Source: Rhodoferax ferrireducens
Lineage (GTDB): Bacteria > Pseudomonadota > Gammaproteobacteria > Burkholderiales > Burkholderiaceae_C
Reading direction: 5' to 3'
Assembly (NCBI RefSeq): GCF_003347515.1
Contig: NZ_QEII01000315.1
Span: 186,001 to 250,000, forward strand
DNA length: 64,000 nt
Within the stretch, counting starts at the first letter, position 1; every line of letters begins with the position of its first letter. Shown piece by piece: positions 1 through 9,411 of this stretch. Position numbers and translations under genes: made by a program. The notes beneath the pieces are model-generated. The model was not told where the DNA came from. It worked only from the letters and a program-made list of their open reading frames with translations, and made no database searches.

Positions 1-1074
1 GACCGCATGCAGTCCGAGGGTGATTTCGAGCTGATCGAGCCGGTTTTCTTTTCCACCTCCAACGCCGGTGGAAAAGCCCCGGCGCAGGCGAAGAACGAAA
101 CGACCCTGAAAGACGCGTTTGACATAGTCGCGCTCAAAAAATGCGACGTCATCATCAGCACCCAAGGGGGCGACTACACCTCCGAGGTTTTCCCCAAACT
201 GCGCGCTGCGGGCTGGACCGGTCACTGGATTGACGCCGCATCCACCCTGCGCATGGAAGACAATGCCGTCATCATCCTGGACCCGGTCAACCTGCCGGTG
301 ATCAAGAACGCGCTGGCCAAAGGCGGCAACAACTGGATCGGCGGCAACTGCACCGTGAGCTGCATGTTGATGGGCGTGGGCGCACTGTACAAGGCCGGCC
401 TGGTCGAGTGGATGACCAGCATGACCTACCAGGCGGCATCGGGCGGCGGCGCGCAACACATGCGCGAATTGCTGACCCAGTTCGGCACCCTGAACGCGGA
501 GGTCAAAGGCCTGCTGGACGACCCCAAATCCGCCATTCTCGAAATCGACCGCAAGGTGCTGCACAAACAACAGTCCTTGACGAGCGCTGAAACCGCCAAT
601 TTTGGCGTGCCGCTGGGCGGCAGCCTGATTCCCTGGATCGACAAGGATCTCGGCAACGGCATGAGCCGCGAAGAATGGAAGGCCGGCGCCGAGACCAATA
701 AAATTCTGGGCCAGGGCGCGGCTTTTGGCACGGCCGAAACCCCGGTCGACGGGTTTTGCGTGCGTATCGGCGCCATGCGCTGCCACAGTCAGGCCTTGAC
801 CTTCAAACTCAAAAAGGACGTGCCCACCGCCGACATTGAAGCCCTGATCGCGGCCGACAATGACTGGGTCAAAGTCGTTCCCAACACCCGCGACGCCAGC
901 GTTCAAGACCTGACACCGGTGGCCGTCACCGGCACGTTGGGCATTCCGGTGGGACGCATCCGCAAGCTCGCCATGGGCCCGGAATACGTCGGCGCATTCA
1001 CCATCGGCGACCAACTTTTGTGGGGTGCGGCGGAGCCTTTGCGCCGCATGTTGCGCATTTTGCTGGCCGCTTGA
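1..1074 (+). CDS. asd: Aspartate-semialdehyde dehydrogenase, 5'-truncated by window edge
   Basis: Reduces aspartyl phosphate to aspartate semialdehyde, the branch point to lysine/diaminopimelate, threonine and methionine, in the cytoplasm. The reading frame is open to base 1, so the true start lies upstream; only the start of the NAD(P)-binding domain is missing. The active-site motif GGNCTVS is present with the catalytic Cys codon at 349-351. The C-terminus is intact and ends about 245 bp before fimV. The asd-fimV-truA-trpF order is widespread in beta- and gammaproteobacteria. Confidence 0.96.
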   Translation, partial: DRMQSEGDFELIEPVFFSTSNAGGKAPAQAKNETTLKDAFDIVALKKCDVIISTQGGDYTSEVFPKLRAAGWTGHWIDAASTLRMEDNAVIILDPVNLPVIKNALAKGGNNWIGGNCTVSCMLMGVGALYKAGLVEWMTSMTYQAASGGGAQHMRELLTQFGTLNAEVKGLLDDPKSAILEIDRKVLHKQQSLTSAETANFGVPLGGSLIPWIDKDLGNGMSREEWKAGAETNKILGQGAAFGTAETPVDGFCVRIGAMRCHSQALTFKLKKDVPTADIEALIAADNDWVKVVPNTRDASVQDLTPVAVTGTLGIPVGRIRKLAMGPEYVGAFTIGDQLLWGAAEPLRRMLRILLAA

Positions 1075-1094
1075 ACCCGGCACCGCGTAAATTC

Positions 1095-1137
1095 CAACGT
1101 CCTTTCGTGCCTGGGAACAAGGTATGAAAGGACGTTG
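1095..1137. repeat. Perfect 12-bp inverted repeat downstream of asd
   Basis: Arms CAACGTCCTTTC (1095-1106) and GAAAGGACGTTG (1126-1137) are perfect complements separated by 19 nt. It begins 20 nt after the asd stop. There is no clear T-run on either side, so it may be a Rho-independent-like processing hairpin or a protein site rather than a classic terminator. The rest of the 245-bp asd-fimV gap (1075-1319) shows no gene; it must hold any fimV promoter. Confidence 0.5.
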
Positions 1138-1319
1138 TCGTTTGAGCACATAGAATCGACCGGATTGAAGCATGCTGCAGACGACTCAAAGACACAGACT
1201 TTCCCACCTTGTCACACCATGACATTGCTGTTAAGGTCGTTTTCAAATTTTGAGTACCGAGGCACTTGCCCGCAATATGCGCCCTACTTTTCAGCCGTCC
1301 GAACACCGGAGTCCACAAA

Positions 1320-3914
1320 TTGATTGCTAAGTCACATCGCTGGCACAAAACCGCCATGGCCGCTGCCGCCGCGGCGGTTTTCGGGATATGGGGCACTAAT
1401 GCGGCGGCGCTTTCGCTGGGCCGCATCACGGTCCAGTCCGCCCTTGGAGAACCGCTACGTGCGGAGATCGACGTCCCGGATATCAATGCCGAAGAGGCCA
1501 GTTCACTGAAAACAGTCGCTGCTTCACCAGACGCGTTCAAGGCCGCCGGACTGGAATACAACCCCGCCATGTCGGGCCTGCAAGCCACGCTCCAACGACG
1601 CGCAAACGGGCGTGCCTATATCCGACTGAGCAGCGACCGCCCCATCAACGATCCCTTCGTGGACATGATTCTTGAGGCCAGTTGGGCAACCGGGCGCATT
1701 GTTCGCGACTACACCATGTTGTTTGACCCGCCGGGTATGCGACAAGCCGCACCCGCGGCACCCAGCCCGGCGCAAATCCCGGCGCCCCCGCCCGTCAGCC
1801 GGGCCACCACGCCCGCGCCAGCTGCACCCGTATCGCCAGCGGCGACGGCAACGCGACCTGCAGAGCCCACCAGGAATGCCGTGAGTACGCCCGCTCGCCC
1901 GGCTGTGGTGGCCCAAGCGCCGCGCCCGGAGACCGGCCAGGTCACCGTCAAGTCCGGCGACACCGCCAGCAAAATAGCCAACGCGACAAAACCCGCCAAC
2001 GTCTCGCTTGACCAGATGCTGGTCGCCTTGTTGCGTGCTAACCCCGCGGCCTTCGTGGGTGACAACGTCAACCGCGTCAAGGCCGGCGCGATCATCAACG
2101 TCCCCACCGAGGAACAAGCCGGCGCAACCCCGGCGGTCGAGGCCACGCAAATCATTGTGGCGCAGAGCAAGGATTTCAACGATTACCGCAGAAAACTTGC
2201 CGGCAGTGCGCCAAGCGCCGCGGTTGCCGCCGCCGACCGCAAAGCCAGCGGTAGCGTGCAAGCCACTGTTGAAGACAAGAAGCCTGCGACTACCGCACCC
2301 GACAAGCTCACCCTGTCCAAAGGGGCGGTTCAAGGGCGGCCCACTGAAGACCAGTTGGCCAAGGAACGCAGCGCCAAGGAAGCCGCCAGCCGGGCCGCTG
2401 AAATCGCCAAGAATATCAGTGACCTCAGCAAGCTGGGGGCCGCGTCAAGCGCAGTGGCACCTGGCCTGCCGGCCTCCGCAACCGCGCCCGCCCAACCAGG
2501 CCCTGCGGTCGTTGCCGCAGCCGTCACGCCCCCGGTTGCAGCCAGCTCGGCGCCATCGGAACCGGCCAGTGCGGCCGTATCGGCGCCGGTGAGTGCGAGC
2601 GCCCAGACCGCCTCCGCACCCGCGCCGGCCGCATCGGTAGCTGCGAAACCACCCGTAGCCGTGGCCGTACCGGTATCTGAACCCGGTCTGGTCGATGGCC
2701 TGATCGAGAATCCCCTGATGCCGGCCGGCGCAGTCGGATTGATCGCTCTTTTGGCGGGGTTTGGCTTCTACCGGGCCAGGCAGCGCAAGAATGCCTCCCA
2801 AGTTGACAGCGCATTCCTGGAAAGCCGCCTACAACCCGACTCGTTCTTTGGCGCCAGTGGCGGGCAGAGTGTCGATACCAGTGACAGTGCCGCCACCGGC
2901 TCGTCCATGGTGTACTCGCCCAGCCAGCTTGACGCGGTCGACGACGTTGACCCGGTCGCCGAAGCCGATGTCTACCTAGCCTATGGCCGTGATCTGCAGG
3001 CTGAGGAAATCTTGAAGGATGCACTGCGTACCAATCCCGGACGTGTCGCCATCCACCAAAAGTTGCTTGAAATTTTTGCCAAACGGCGCGACACCAAGGG
3101 CTTCGAGGAGATTGCGACCCTGGCGTTCAAGGTCACGAACGGGGGCGGATCAGATTGGGAACGTGTTTGCGAACTGGGTCTTAGCATTGACCCAGGCAAT
3201 GCCTTGTACCAGCCCGGCGGGCAACCCAACAACCCAGATGGCACGCCTTCCCAGCCGGCGCCACTCGAATACGCCAGCACGCTGACGGACAGCGTGGATA
3301 CCGGTGTCACGCAGCCCCATGTGCTGGCAAGCGCCGGGCCCGTGGATCTGGATCTGGACCTCGACTTTTCGCTCGATGACGAACCCACCAGCGCCATCAG
3401 CGAAACTACGGCCAGCAGCGCCGAACCGGAGCTCCCTGCATTTGACCTGGACTTTGGACTGGACACCGAAGCGATCGAGCCGTTTGAGGCTGCCCCTGCG
3501 GCGGCAACCGATGCCCTCGAATTCTCCCTGCCCGACCTGGAGATTGCCGAGGACAGCCCGAGCCGCCCTGCTGCCAGCAGCGAGGAATTCAAACAACAGG
3601 CAGCCACGAGTTTTGGCGCGACCAGCCCGGTGCCGCTCGACCTGTCGGAACCCGAAGAAGCACCAGCGCCGGAAATGGGCATGCTGGAGTTTGACCTGGG
3701 CGACCTGTCGCTTGATTTGGGCGACACACCCGAGCCGGAGACCTCAACCGCGCCTAGCACGCACGAAGATCCGCTGGTCACCAAGCTGGCGCTGGCTGAA
3801 GAATTCAAGGCCATTGGCGACGACGACGGGGCACGTGCCCTGATCGAAGAAGTCATTTCGGAAGCATCGGGCGACATGAAAATCAAGGCGCAGCGCGCCC
3901 TGAGCTATCTTTGA
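1320..3914 (+). CDS. fimV: FimV/HubP-family polar peptidoglycan-binding protein
   Basis: Inner-membrane polar organiser related to Pseudomonas FimV, involved in type IV pilus assembly, twitching and polar localisation. In order: signal-like N-terminus (about residues 1-30), the conserved FimV N-terminal domain beginning ALSLGRITVQSALGEPL, a Pro/Ala-rich linker, a LysM-like segment (near bases 1940-2120), a second Ala/Pro-rich linker, one transmembrane segment (near 2700-2770), a long acidic cytoplasmic region rich in DLDLDF-type repeats, and a C-terminal FimV helical domain ending in ALSYL. I chose the TTG at 1320 because GGAG (1308-1311) sits 8 nt upstream and it gives a normal signal peptide. 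An upstream TTG at 1266 is the other option. Confidence 0.9.
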   Translation: MIAKSHRWHKTAMAAAAAAVFGIWGTNAAALSLGRITVQSALGEPLRAEIDVPDINAEEASSLKTVAASPDAFKAAGLEYNPAMSGLQATLQRRANGRAYIRLSSDRPINDPFVDMILEASWATGRIVRDYTMLFDPPGMRQAAPAAPSPAQIPAPPPVSRATTPAPAAPVSPAATATRPAEPTRNAVSTPARPAVVAQAPRPETGQVTVKSGDTASKIANATKPANVSLDQMLVALLRANPAAFVGDNVNRVKAGAIINVPTEEQAGATPAVEATQIIVAQSKDFNDYRRKLAGSAPSAAVAAADRKASGSVQATVEDKKPATTAPDKLTLSKGAVQGRPTEDQLAKERSAKEAASRAAEIAKNISDLSKLGAASSAVAPGLPASATAPAQPGPAVVAAAVTPPVAASSAPSEPASAAVSAPVSASAQTASAPAPAASVAAKPPVAVAVPVSEPGLVDGLIENPLMPAGAVGLIALLAGFGFYRARQRKNASQVDSAFLESRLQPDSFFGASGGQSVDTSDSAATGSSMVYSPSQLDAVDDVDPVAEADVYLAYGRDLQAEEILKDALRTNPGRVAIHQKLLEIFAKRRDTKGFEEIATLAFKVTNGGGSDWERVCELGLSIDPGNALYQPGGQPNNPDGTPSQPAPLEYASTLTDSVDTGVTQPHVLASAGPVDLDLDLDFSLDDEPTSAISETTASSAEPELPAFDLDFGLDTEAIEPFEAAPAAATDALEFSLPDLEIAEDSPSRPAASSEEFKQQAATSFGATSPVPLDLSEPEEAPAPEMGMLEFDLGDLSLDLGDTPEPETSTAPSTHEDPLVTKLALAEEFKAIGDDDGARALIEEVISEASGDMKIKAQRALSYL

Positions 3915-3935
3915 TGACCGCGCGATGAACCCACC

Positions 3936-4718
3936 GTGAGGCTGGCACTCGGCATCAGCTACAACGGGCAAGCCTACCAGGGTTGGCAAAGCCAGCTATC
4001 CGGCCAGACCGTGCAGGACAAACTCGAAACAGCCTTGGGCAAGTTCACTGTGCAAAGGGTGTCAACCCTGTGCGCGGGCCGAACGGATGCGGGCGTGCAC
4101 GGCCTGATGCAGGTAGTGCATTTCGACACGCCTTTGGCGCGCACGCCCTCTTCCTGGGTACGTGGCACCAACTCCTTTTTGCCGCAGGACATCGCGGTGG
4201 AATGGGCGCAAGCGGTACCGGACGAGTTTCATTGCCGCGCCAGCGCGCTGTCGCGCCGCTACGCCTATATCTTGCTGGAGTCGCCAGTGCGTCCCAGCGT
4301 GGACGCAGGCCGTGTGGGCTGGGCGTTTCGACCGCTGGACATGGACGCCATGCAGCAAGCCTCGACACACCTGCTGGGGGAGCATGACTTCACCTCGTTT
4401 CGGGCCTCCGCCTGCCAGGCCTTGTCGCCCGTCAAGACACTTCAGCGCATCGATATTTCGCGGCGTGGCGCCTACTGGCGCTTTGAATTTGAAGCCAATG
4501 CGTTTCTGCACCACATGATTCGCAACATCATGGGTTGCCTGATTGCCGTGGGCCAGCACAAGCATCCGCCAGACTGGATCAGGCAGGTACTGTCCGAGCG
4601 TGACCGGGACGCCGCCGCGCCGACCTTCTCGCCCCACGGGCTTTATTTCCTCGGTCCGCGCTACGCCCCGCATTGGGGTATACCGGATCGCACGCCGGCC
4701 TATGATGGATTGCCATGA
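3936..4718 (+). CDS. truA: tRNA pseudouridine(38-40) synthase TruA
   Basis: Isomerises uridine to pseudouridine at positions 38-40 of the tRNA anticodon arm. The 260-aa product has the catalytic motif AGRTDAGVHG with the nucleophile Asp at about residue 51. The C-terminal FxxNAFLHHMIRNIMG-type motif of the family is also visible. It starts with GTG 22 nt after fimV and its stop overlaps the trpF ATG (ATGA at 4715-4718), consistent with co-translation. Confidence 0.96.
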   Translation: MRLALGISYNGQAYQGWQSQLSGQTVQDKLETALGKFTVQRVSTLCAGRTDAGVHGLMQVVHFDTPLARTPSSWVRGTNSFLPQDIAVEWAQAVPDEFHCRASALSRRYAYILLESPVRPSVDAGRVGWAFRPLDMDAMQQASTHLLGEHDFTSFRASACQALSPVKTLQRIDISRRGAYWRFEFEANAFLHHMIRNIMGCLIAVGQHKHPPDWIRQVLSERDRDAAAPTFSPHGLYFLGPRYAPHWGIPDRTPAYDGLP

Positions 4719-5533
4719 GCCAAATATCTCGTAAACAGCCAATTTTGAGCGACGCCGGGCCGCCCCAAGGCGCGAAGACCCACTCGGGGGGCAGCGCAGT
4801 ACACACAGTGACAAGCGTGGGGGCTCTATCTCTCCAACGTACGCGCATCAAGATTTGCGGCCTGACGCGTGAACAGGACGTGGATGCGGCCGTGGCCGCT
4901 GGCGCTGACGCGGTCGGCTTTGTGCTGTACGAGAAAAGTCCGCGCTACGTGTCGCCCCAACGCGCTGCCGAACTGGCCCGGCGCTTGCCGCCCTTCATCA
5001 CGCCTGTCCTTCTTTTCGTCAATGAACCGACTACAAAAATAATAGCTGCCTACGCAATGGTTGCGGGGGCTACAGTCCAATTTCATGGTGAAGAAACACC
5101 AGAACAGTGCCTGGACGCCACGCACCAGGGAGCCCGGCCGTTTTTGCGGGCGGCGCGCATCCCGATGGGCGCAGCCGGCAGCGGCTTTGATCTCGTAAAA
5201 TATGCGTCTGATTATTCAAAAGCCCAAGCCATTTTGCTCGACGCGCATGTCGATGGGTATGGTGGCGGTGGGCAAACATTCAATTGGTCACTGCTGCCTC
5301 CAAACGTCAACGCTCACCTCGTCTTGAGTGGTGGGCTGAACGCTGCCAACGTGATCGACGGCATTGTGCAGGTGCGGCCCCGGTGCAAGACCCTGGCCGT
5401 TGATGTGAGCTCGGGGGTGGAAGTGTCCGGCCCCGGCCACAAGGGCATCAAGGATCCCGAAAAAATCAACCAGTTTGTCGCCGCCGTTCGCGCCGCCGAC
5501 CAACAACTTGCAGAGATGTCAAAACATGTTTGA
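4715..5533 (+). CDS. trpF: Phosphoribosylanthranilate isomerase with repeat-derived N-terminal extension
   Basis: Isomerises N-(5-phosphoribosyl)anthranilate in tryptophan synthesis. The (beta/alpha)8 barrel starts at RIKICGLT (about residue 45) with the catalytic Cys, and the LSGGLN and DVSSGVE phosphate-binding motifs are present. At 272 aa it is about 50-60 residues longer than typical TrpF. The extra N-terminal ~43 residues are translated mostly from repeat family A (4752-4828), and a family B copy (5034-5085) encodes part of the barrel region before QFHGEETPE. The start is fixed by the ATGA overlap with truA. A GTG at 4817 would give a normal-length protein but has no evident ribosome site. 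The stop overlaps the trpB start by 8 nt. Confidence 0.93.
   Translation: MSQISRKQPILSDAGPPQGAKTHSGGSAVHTVTSVGALSLQRTRIKICGLTREQDVDAAVAAGADAVGFVLYEKSPRYVSPQRAAELARRLPPFITPVLLFVNEPTTKIIAAYAMVAGATVQFHGEETPEQCLDATHQGARPFLRAARIPMGAAGSGFDLVKYASDYSKAQAILLDAHVDGYGGGGQTFNWSLLPPNVNAHLVLSGGLNAANVIDGIVQVRPRCKTLAVDVSSGVEVSGPGHKGIKDPEKINQFVAAVRAADQQLAEMSKHV
4752..4828 (+). repeat. Dispersed repeat family A, copy 1 (inside trpF)
   Basis: Runs from GCCGGGCCGCCCCAAGGCG through ACTCGGGGGGCAGC to AGCGTGGGGGC. It matches copies at 16003-16074 and 17869-17964, all in the same orientation. Here it is read in the sense direction as the extra N-terminus of TrpF. The complementary strand also stays open and encodes a peptide like APTLVTVCTALPPE, related to the peptides encoded by the other two copies. 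Confidence 0.85.
5034..5085 (+). repeat. Dispersed repeat family B copy inside trpF
   Basis: AAAAATAATAGCTGCCTACGC followed by GCGGGGGCTACAG fits the family B pattern: an AT-rich AATAGCT block, then TGCGC, then GGGGGCTAGAGG. It is read in frame within trpF and leaves the barrel open. Confidence 0.6.
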
Positions 5534-6833
5534 GTACCAACAACCCGACCCGCGGGGCCACTTCGGCATTTATGGCGGCAGTTTCGTCTCCGAGACGCTG
5601 ACGCACGCCATCAATGAACTCAAGGCGGCCTATGCCAAGTACCAGTTTGACCCGGCCTTTGTCGCCGAATTCAACTACGAGCTGGCGCATTTTGTGGGTC
5701 GTCCTTCGCCCATTTACCATGCCGACCGCATGAGTCGCGAACAGGGCGGCGCGCAGATTTTTCTCAAGCGCGAGGACCTGAACCACACCGGCGCCCACAA
5801 GATCAACAATACCATCGGCCAGGCGATGCTGGCCAAGCGCATGGGCAAGCCGCGCGTGATTGCCGAAACCGGCGCCGGCCAGCACGGCGTCGCCACCGCC
5901 ACCATCTGCGCCCGCTACGGGCTGGAATGCGTGGTCTACATGGGCAGCGAAGATGTCAAGCGCCAAAGCCCCAATGTGTACCGCATGAAACTGCTGGGTG
6001 CCACGGTGGTACCGGTCGAGAGCGGCAGTCGCACGCTCAAGGACGCGCTGAACGAAGCCATGCGCGACTGGGTGGCGAACGTGGACAACACCTTCTACAT
6101 CATCGGCACGGTGGCGGGGCCACATCCCTACCCGATGATGGTGCGCGACTTCCAGAGCGTCATCGGTACCGAGTGTCTGCTGCAAATGCCCGAGATGCTG
6201 GCGCAACAGGGTTGCAAAACGGCGCAACCTGACGCGGTCGTCGCCTGTGTCGGCGGCGGCAGCAATGCCATGGGCATCTTCTACCCCTACATCCGGCATG
6301 AAAACACCCGCCTGATCGGCATCGAAGCGGCGGGCGAAGGCATGGACTCCGGCCGCCACTCGGCTTCGCTGCAGCGCGGCAGCCCCGGTGTGCTGCACGG
6401 CAACCGCACTTATGTACTGCAGGACGACAATGGCCAGGTGACCGAGACCCATAGCATCAGCGCCGGGCTGGACTACCCCGGTGTCGGCCCGGAACATGCC
6501 TTTCTGAAAGATATTGGTCGCGCCGAATACGTGGGCATCACGGACAAGGAGGCGCTGGAGGCCTTCCACTATCTGTGCCGTACCGAAGGCATTATTCCTG
6601 CACTCGAATCAAGTCATGCCGTCGCCTATGCCATGAAGTTGGCCAAAACCATGCGACCTGACCAATCGATCCTGGTCAATCTGTCCGGCCGGGGCGACAA
6701 GGACATTGGCACCGTGGCTGACCTGAGCAATGCCGACTTTTTCTGCCGCCCGAGTTGCACCGGCCAGTCGGTGAAGGGCGGAGAAACATCCGCTGTGGGT
6801 GCCGCAGAGCAAATCGTGAGGATGCCCAAATGA
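5526..6833 (+). CDS. trpB: Tryptophan synthase beta subunit
   Basis: Condenses indole with L-serine on pyridoxal phosphate to make tryptophan, in an alpha2-beta2 complex with TrpA. The 435-aa product starts MFEYQQPDPRGHFG. The PLP lysine lies in HTGAHKINN (about K92), and the phosphate loop GGGSNAMG is visible. The ATG at 5526 overlaps the end of trpF by 8 nt, and the stop overlaps the trpA ATG. Confidence 0.97.
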   Translation: MFEYQQPDPRGHFGIYGGSFVSETLTHAINELKAAYAKYQFDPAFVAEFNYELAHFVGRPSPIYHADRMSREQGGAQIFLKREDLNHTGAHKINNTIGQAMLAKRMGKPRVIAETGAGQHGVATATICARYGLECVVYMGSEDVKRQSPNVYRMKLLGATVVPVESGSRTLKDALNEAMRDWVANVDNTFYIIGTVAGPHPYPMMVRDFQSVIGTECLLQMPEMLAQQGCKTAQPDAVVACVGGGSNAMGIFYPYIRHENTRLIGIEAAGEGMDSGRHSASLQRGSPGVLHGNRTYVLQDDNGQVTETHSISAGLDYPGVGPEHAFLKDIGRAEYVGITDKEALEAFHYLCRTEGIIPALESSHAVAYAMKLAKTMRPDQSILVNLSGRGDKDIGTVADLSNADFFCRPSCTGQSVKGGETSAVGAAEQIVRMPK

Positions 6834-7651
6834 GCCGTATTGCCGCTACTTTTTCCGCCCTGAAAGCAACAGGCCGCAAGGCGCTCATCCCCTACGTGAC
6901 CGCCGGGTTTCCGTTTGCGGATGTCACGCCCGAGTTGATGCATGCCATGGTGGCGGGCGGCGCCGATGTGATCGAACTGGGCGTCCCTTTTTCCGACCCG
7001 AGTGCCGACGGCCCCGTGATTCAGAAAGCCGGCGACAAGGCGCTGGCCCAGGGCATAGGCATGGTGCAGGTGCTGGACATGGTGCGCGCCTTTCGCACCC
7101 AGGACGCCACAACACCCGTGGTGCTGATGGGCTACGCCAACCCGGTGGAACGCTACAACCAGAAACATGACCGCAAAGACGGCCAAAGCGCTTTTGTGAC
7201 GGATGCCGCCCAAGCTGGGGTGGACGGCGTTCTGATCGTCGACTACCCGCCCGAAGAATGTCAGGACTTCGCCGCTGAGCTGAAAAGTCATGGGCTGGAC
7301 CTGATCTTCTTGCTGGCCCCGACCAGCACGGATGAGCGCATGCAGCAGGTCGCCGCGGTGGCCAGCGGTTATGTCTATTACGTCTCGCTCAAGGGCGTGA
7401 CCGGTTCCGGCGCGCTGGACACGGGCGCCGTGGAAGCCATGTTGCCACGCATTCGCCAGCATGTGAAGGTGCCGGTAGGCGTCGGTTTTGGCATCCGCGA
7501 CGCCGCCACGGCCCGCACCATCGGCCAGGTGGCGGATGCGGTGGTGATTGGCAGCAAGATCATTCAGTTGATTGACGAGCAGCCGCGCAACCAGGTCGCG
7601 CCGGTTGCCCAGAAATTCCTGCGCGAAATCCGGACCGCGCTGGATTCATAA
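6830..7651 (+). CDS. trpA: Tryptophan synthase alpha subunit
   Basis: Cleaves indole-3-glycerol phosphate to indole, which is channelled to TrpB. The 273-aa barrel protein carries the catalytic pair Glu (about E49) and Asp (D60) in IELGVPFSDPSADGP. The start at 6830 overlaps the trpB stop (ATGA) and has GAGG just upstream. No terminator is obvious before accD, 87 bp further on. Confidence 0.97.
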   Translation: MSRIAATFSALKATGRKALIPYVTAGFPFADVTPELMHAMVAGGADVIELGVPFSDPSADGPVIQKAGDKALAQGIGMVQVLDMVRAFRTQDATTPVVLMGYANPVERYNQKHDRKDGQSAFVTDAAQAGVDGVLIVDYPPEECQDFAAELKSHGLDLIFLLAPTSTDERMQQVAAVASGYVYYVSLKGVTGSGALDTGAVEAMLPRIRQHVKVPVGVGFGIRDAATARTIGQVADAVVIGSKIIQLIDEQPRNQVAPVAQKFLREIRTALDS

Positions 7652-7738
7652 TCCACCCCGGAACTGAAACTGTGCGGGACAGATCGCAGTGATGCGGTCG
7701 CCAAGCCTGCACTGTCCTCAACAAATGAAGGTGAACCC

Positions 7739-8611
7739 ATGAGCTGGCTCGAAAAACTCCTCCCCCCCAAAATTCAACACACCAATCCGGCCGACCGACG
7801 CAGCGTGCCGGAAGGTCTGTGGATCAAGTGCCCCAGTTGCGACTCCGTGCTCTACAAAACGGATCTGGAGCAAAACCAGAACGTCTGCCCCACCTGCAGC
7901 CACCACCACCGCATCGGTGCGCGGCCTCGGCTCAATGTGTTCCTGGACAACGAGGGGCGCTTCGAAATCGGACAGGAAGTGCTGCCGGTCGACGCCCTCA
8001 AGTTCAAGGACAGCCGCAAGTACCCGGAGCGTTTGAAAGAGGCACTGGAAAACACCGGCGAGACCGACGCGCTGGTGGTGATGGGTGGCGCGGTGCATGG
8101 CATCAGCCTGGTGGCGGCCTGCTTTGAATTCGAGTTCATGGGCGGCAGCATGGGCTCGGTGGTGGGCGAACGCTTTGTGCGCGGCGTGCATGCCGCGATT
8201 GAGCAAAAAGTGCCCTTTGTCTGCTTCACCTCCACCGGCGGCGCGCGCATGCAGGAAGGCCTGCTGAGCCTGATGCAAATGGCCAAGACCAATGCCTCGC
8301 TCACCCGGCTGGCCAAAAAAGGCTTGCCTTACATCAGCGTGCTGACCGACCCGACCATGGGCGGCGTGAGCGCCGGCTTTGCCTTCCTGGGTGACGTGGT
8401 AATTGCCGAACCCAAGGCGCTGATCGGCTTTGCCGGACCGCGCGTGATTGAATCCACCGTTCGTGTCACGCTGCCGGAAGGCTTTCAGCGCGCCGAATTC
8501 TTGCAGACCAAAGGCGCCATCGACTTCATTTGTGACCGCCGCGAACTGCGCAAGACCGTGGCCAGTACGCTGGCCATGCTGCAGCGCCAGCCCGCCGACG
8601 CAGTGATCTGA
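7739..8611 (+). CDS. accD: Acetyl-CoA carboxylase carboxyltransferase subunit beta
   Basis: Part of the carboxyltransferase that makes malonyl-CoA, the first committed step of fatty-acid synthesis, together with AccA. The 290-aa protein has the N-terminal four-Cys zinc finger (CPSC...CPTC, C31/C34/C50/C53) and the carboxyltransferase core with GGARMQEG and PTMGGVSA. AAGG precedes the ATG. The trpA-accD neighbourhood is common in betaproteobacteria, but folC, often the next gene, is absent here. Confidence 0.96.
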   Translation: MSWLEKLLPPKIQHTNPADRRSVPEGLWIKCPSCDSVLYKTDLEQNQNVCPTCSHHHRIGARPRLNVFLDNEGRFEIGQEVLPVDALKFKDSRKYPERLKEALENTGETDALVVMGGAVHGISLVAACFEFEFMGGSMGSVVGERFVRGVHAAIEQKVPFVCFTSTGGARMQEGLLSLMQMAKTNASLTRLAKKGLPYISVLTDPTMGGVSAGFAFLGDVVIAEPKALIGFAGPRVIESTVRVTLPEGFQRAEFLQTKGAIDFICDRRELRKTVASTLAMLQRQPADAVI

Positions 8612-8647
8612 ACAAGGCCAGTTCGGTGAGGCGTCAGACCTGACGGA

Positions 8648-9214
8648 TCAGGTGGCCAGCAAGACCCAGCCCTGCAGGTGGCCGAGCAAAATAGAGGCGA
8701 TCTGCAGCAGCACCAGCAGCACCAGCGGCGACAGGTCGATGCCTCCGACCAGCGGCAGCACGCGCCGGATGGGCGTCAGGGGCGGCGCACACAGGCGCTC
8801 GATCACATCCGACATGACCGAATGGGTCTGCACCCAGGACAGGACCGCGTAAACGATCACCAGGCCGGTCAGCCCGGAGATGACCAGTCGCAGCAAACCG
8901 AAAACGGCCAGAATCGGCACGGCAAACAAGCCGCCATCGGCCCCGGCCAGCACCCACAGCAGGACAAACTGCGTCGATTCCAGTAAATAGGCGCCCACCA
9001 GGCTGGCCAGATCCCAGCGTCCTGCCGCCGGCACCACGCGCCGCAGCGGCAACACCAGCCAGTCGGTCAGGGCAAAAACAAAGCGCCCCAGCGGATTGCC
9101 CGAGCGACTGGACATGGGAATGCGCTGGTACTGCATGTACAGACGCAGCAAACAGGCACCACCCAACACGCCGGTAACGACCTCAAGCAACAGGGAAATA
9201 ATTTGATAGAGCAT
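8648..9214 (-). CDS. YggT-family integral membrane protein
   Basis: Small inner-membrane protein of the YggT family, 188 aa, convergent with accD. It contains two YggT repeats: hydrophobic helices near the N-terminus (LLLEVVTGVLGGACLLRLY), a conserved NPLGRFVFALTDWLVLPLRRVVP segment, two more hydrophobic stretches, and a second ...APPLTPIRRVLP... segment. The role is not firmly established; family members have been linked to osmotic stress and to cell-division or respiratory loci. I chose MLYQ at 9214; an ATG 81 nt upstream only adds a non-conserved tail. Confidence 0.85.
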   Translation of the reverse strand: MLYQIISLLLEVVTGVLGGACLLRLYMQYQRIPMSSRSGNPLGRFVFALTDWLVLPLRRVVPAAGRWDLASLVGAYLLESTQFVLLWVLAGADGGLFAVPILAVFGLLRLVISGLTGLVIVYAVLSWVQTHSVMSDVIERLCAPPLTPIRRVLPLVGGIDLSPLVLLVLLQIASILLGHLQGWVLLAT

Positions 9215-9411
9215 GAAATAGGTGCGGGGCAGCTTTACCGTTACGAGACGTGTAGCCAGTTCTGCCTTCCGCTGATTAGGGAATGTAAATCTCACCGCAT
9301 CATAGCGACAGGTCGCGGGCCACTTAAAATGTACGGTTTCGGCCCGAAATGGCCGCTCGTCGTCCTTATCCGCGCCGCCTTCGTGGCCCCCACCCTACTA
9401 TTGCGTCCTTC

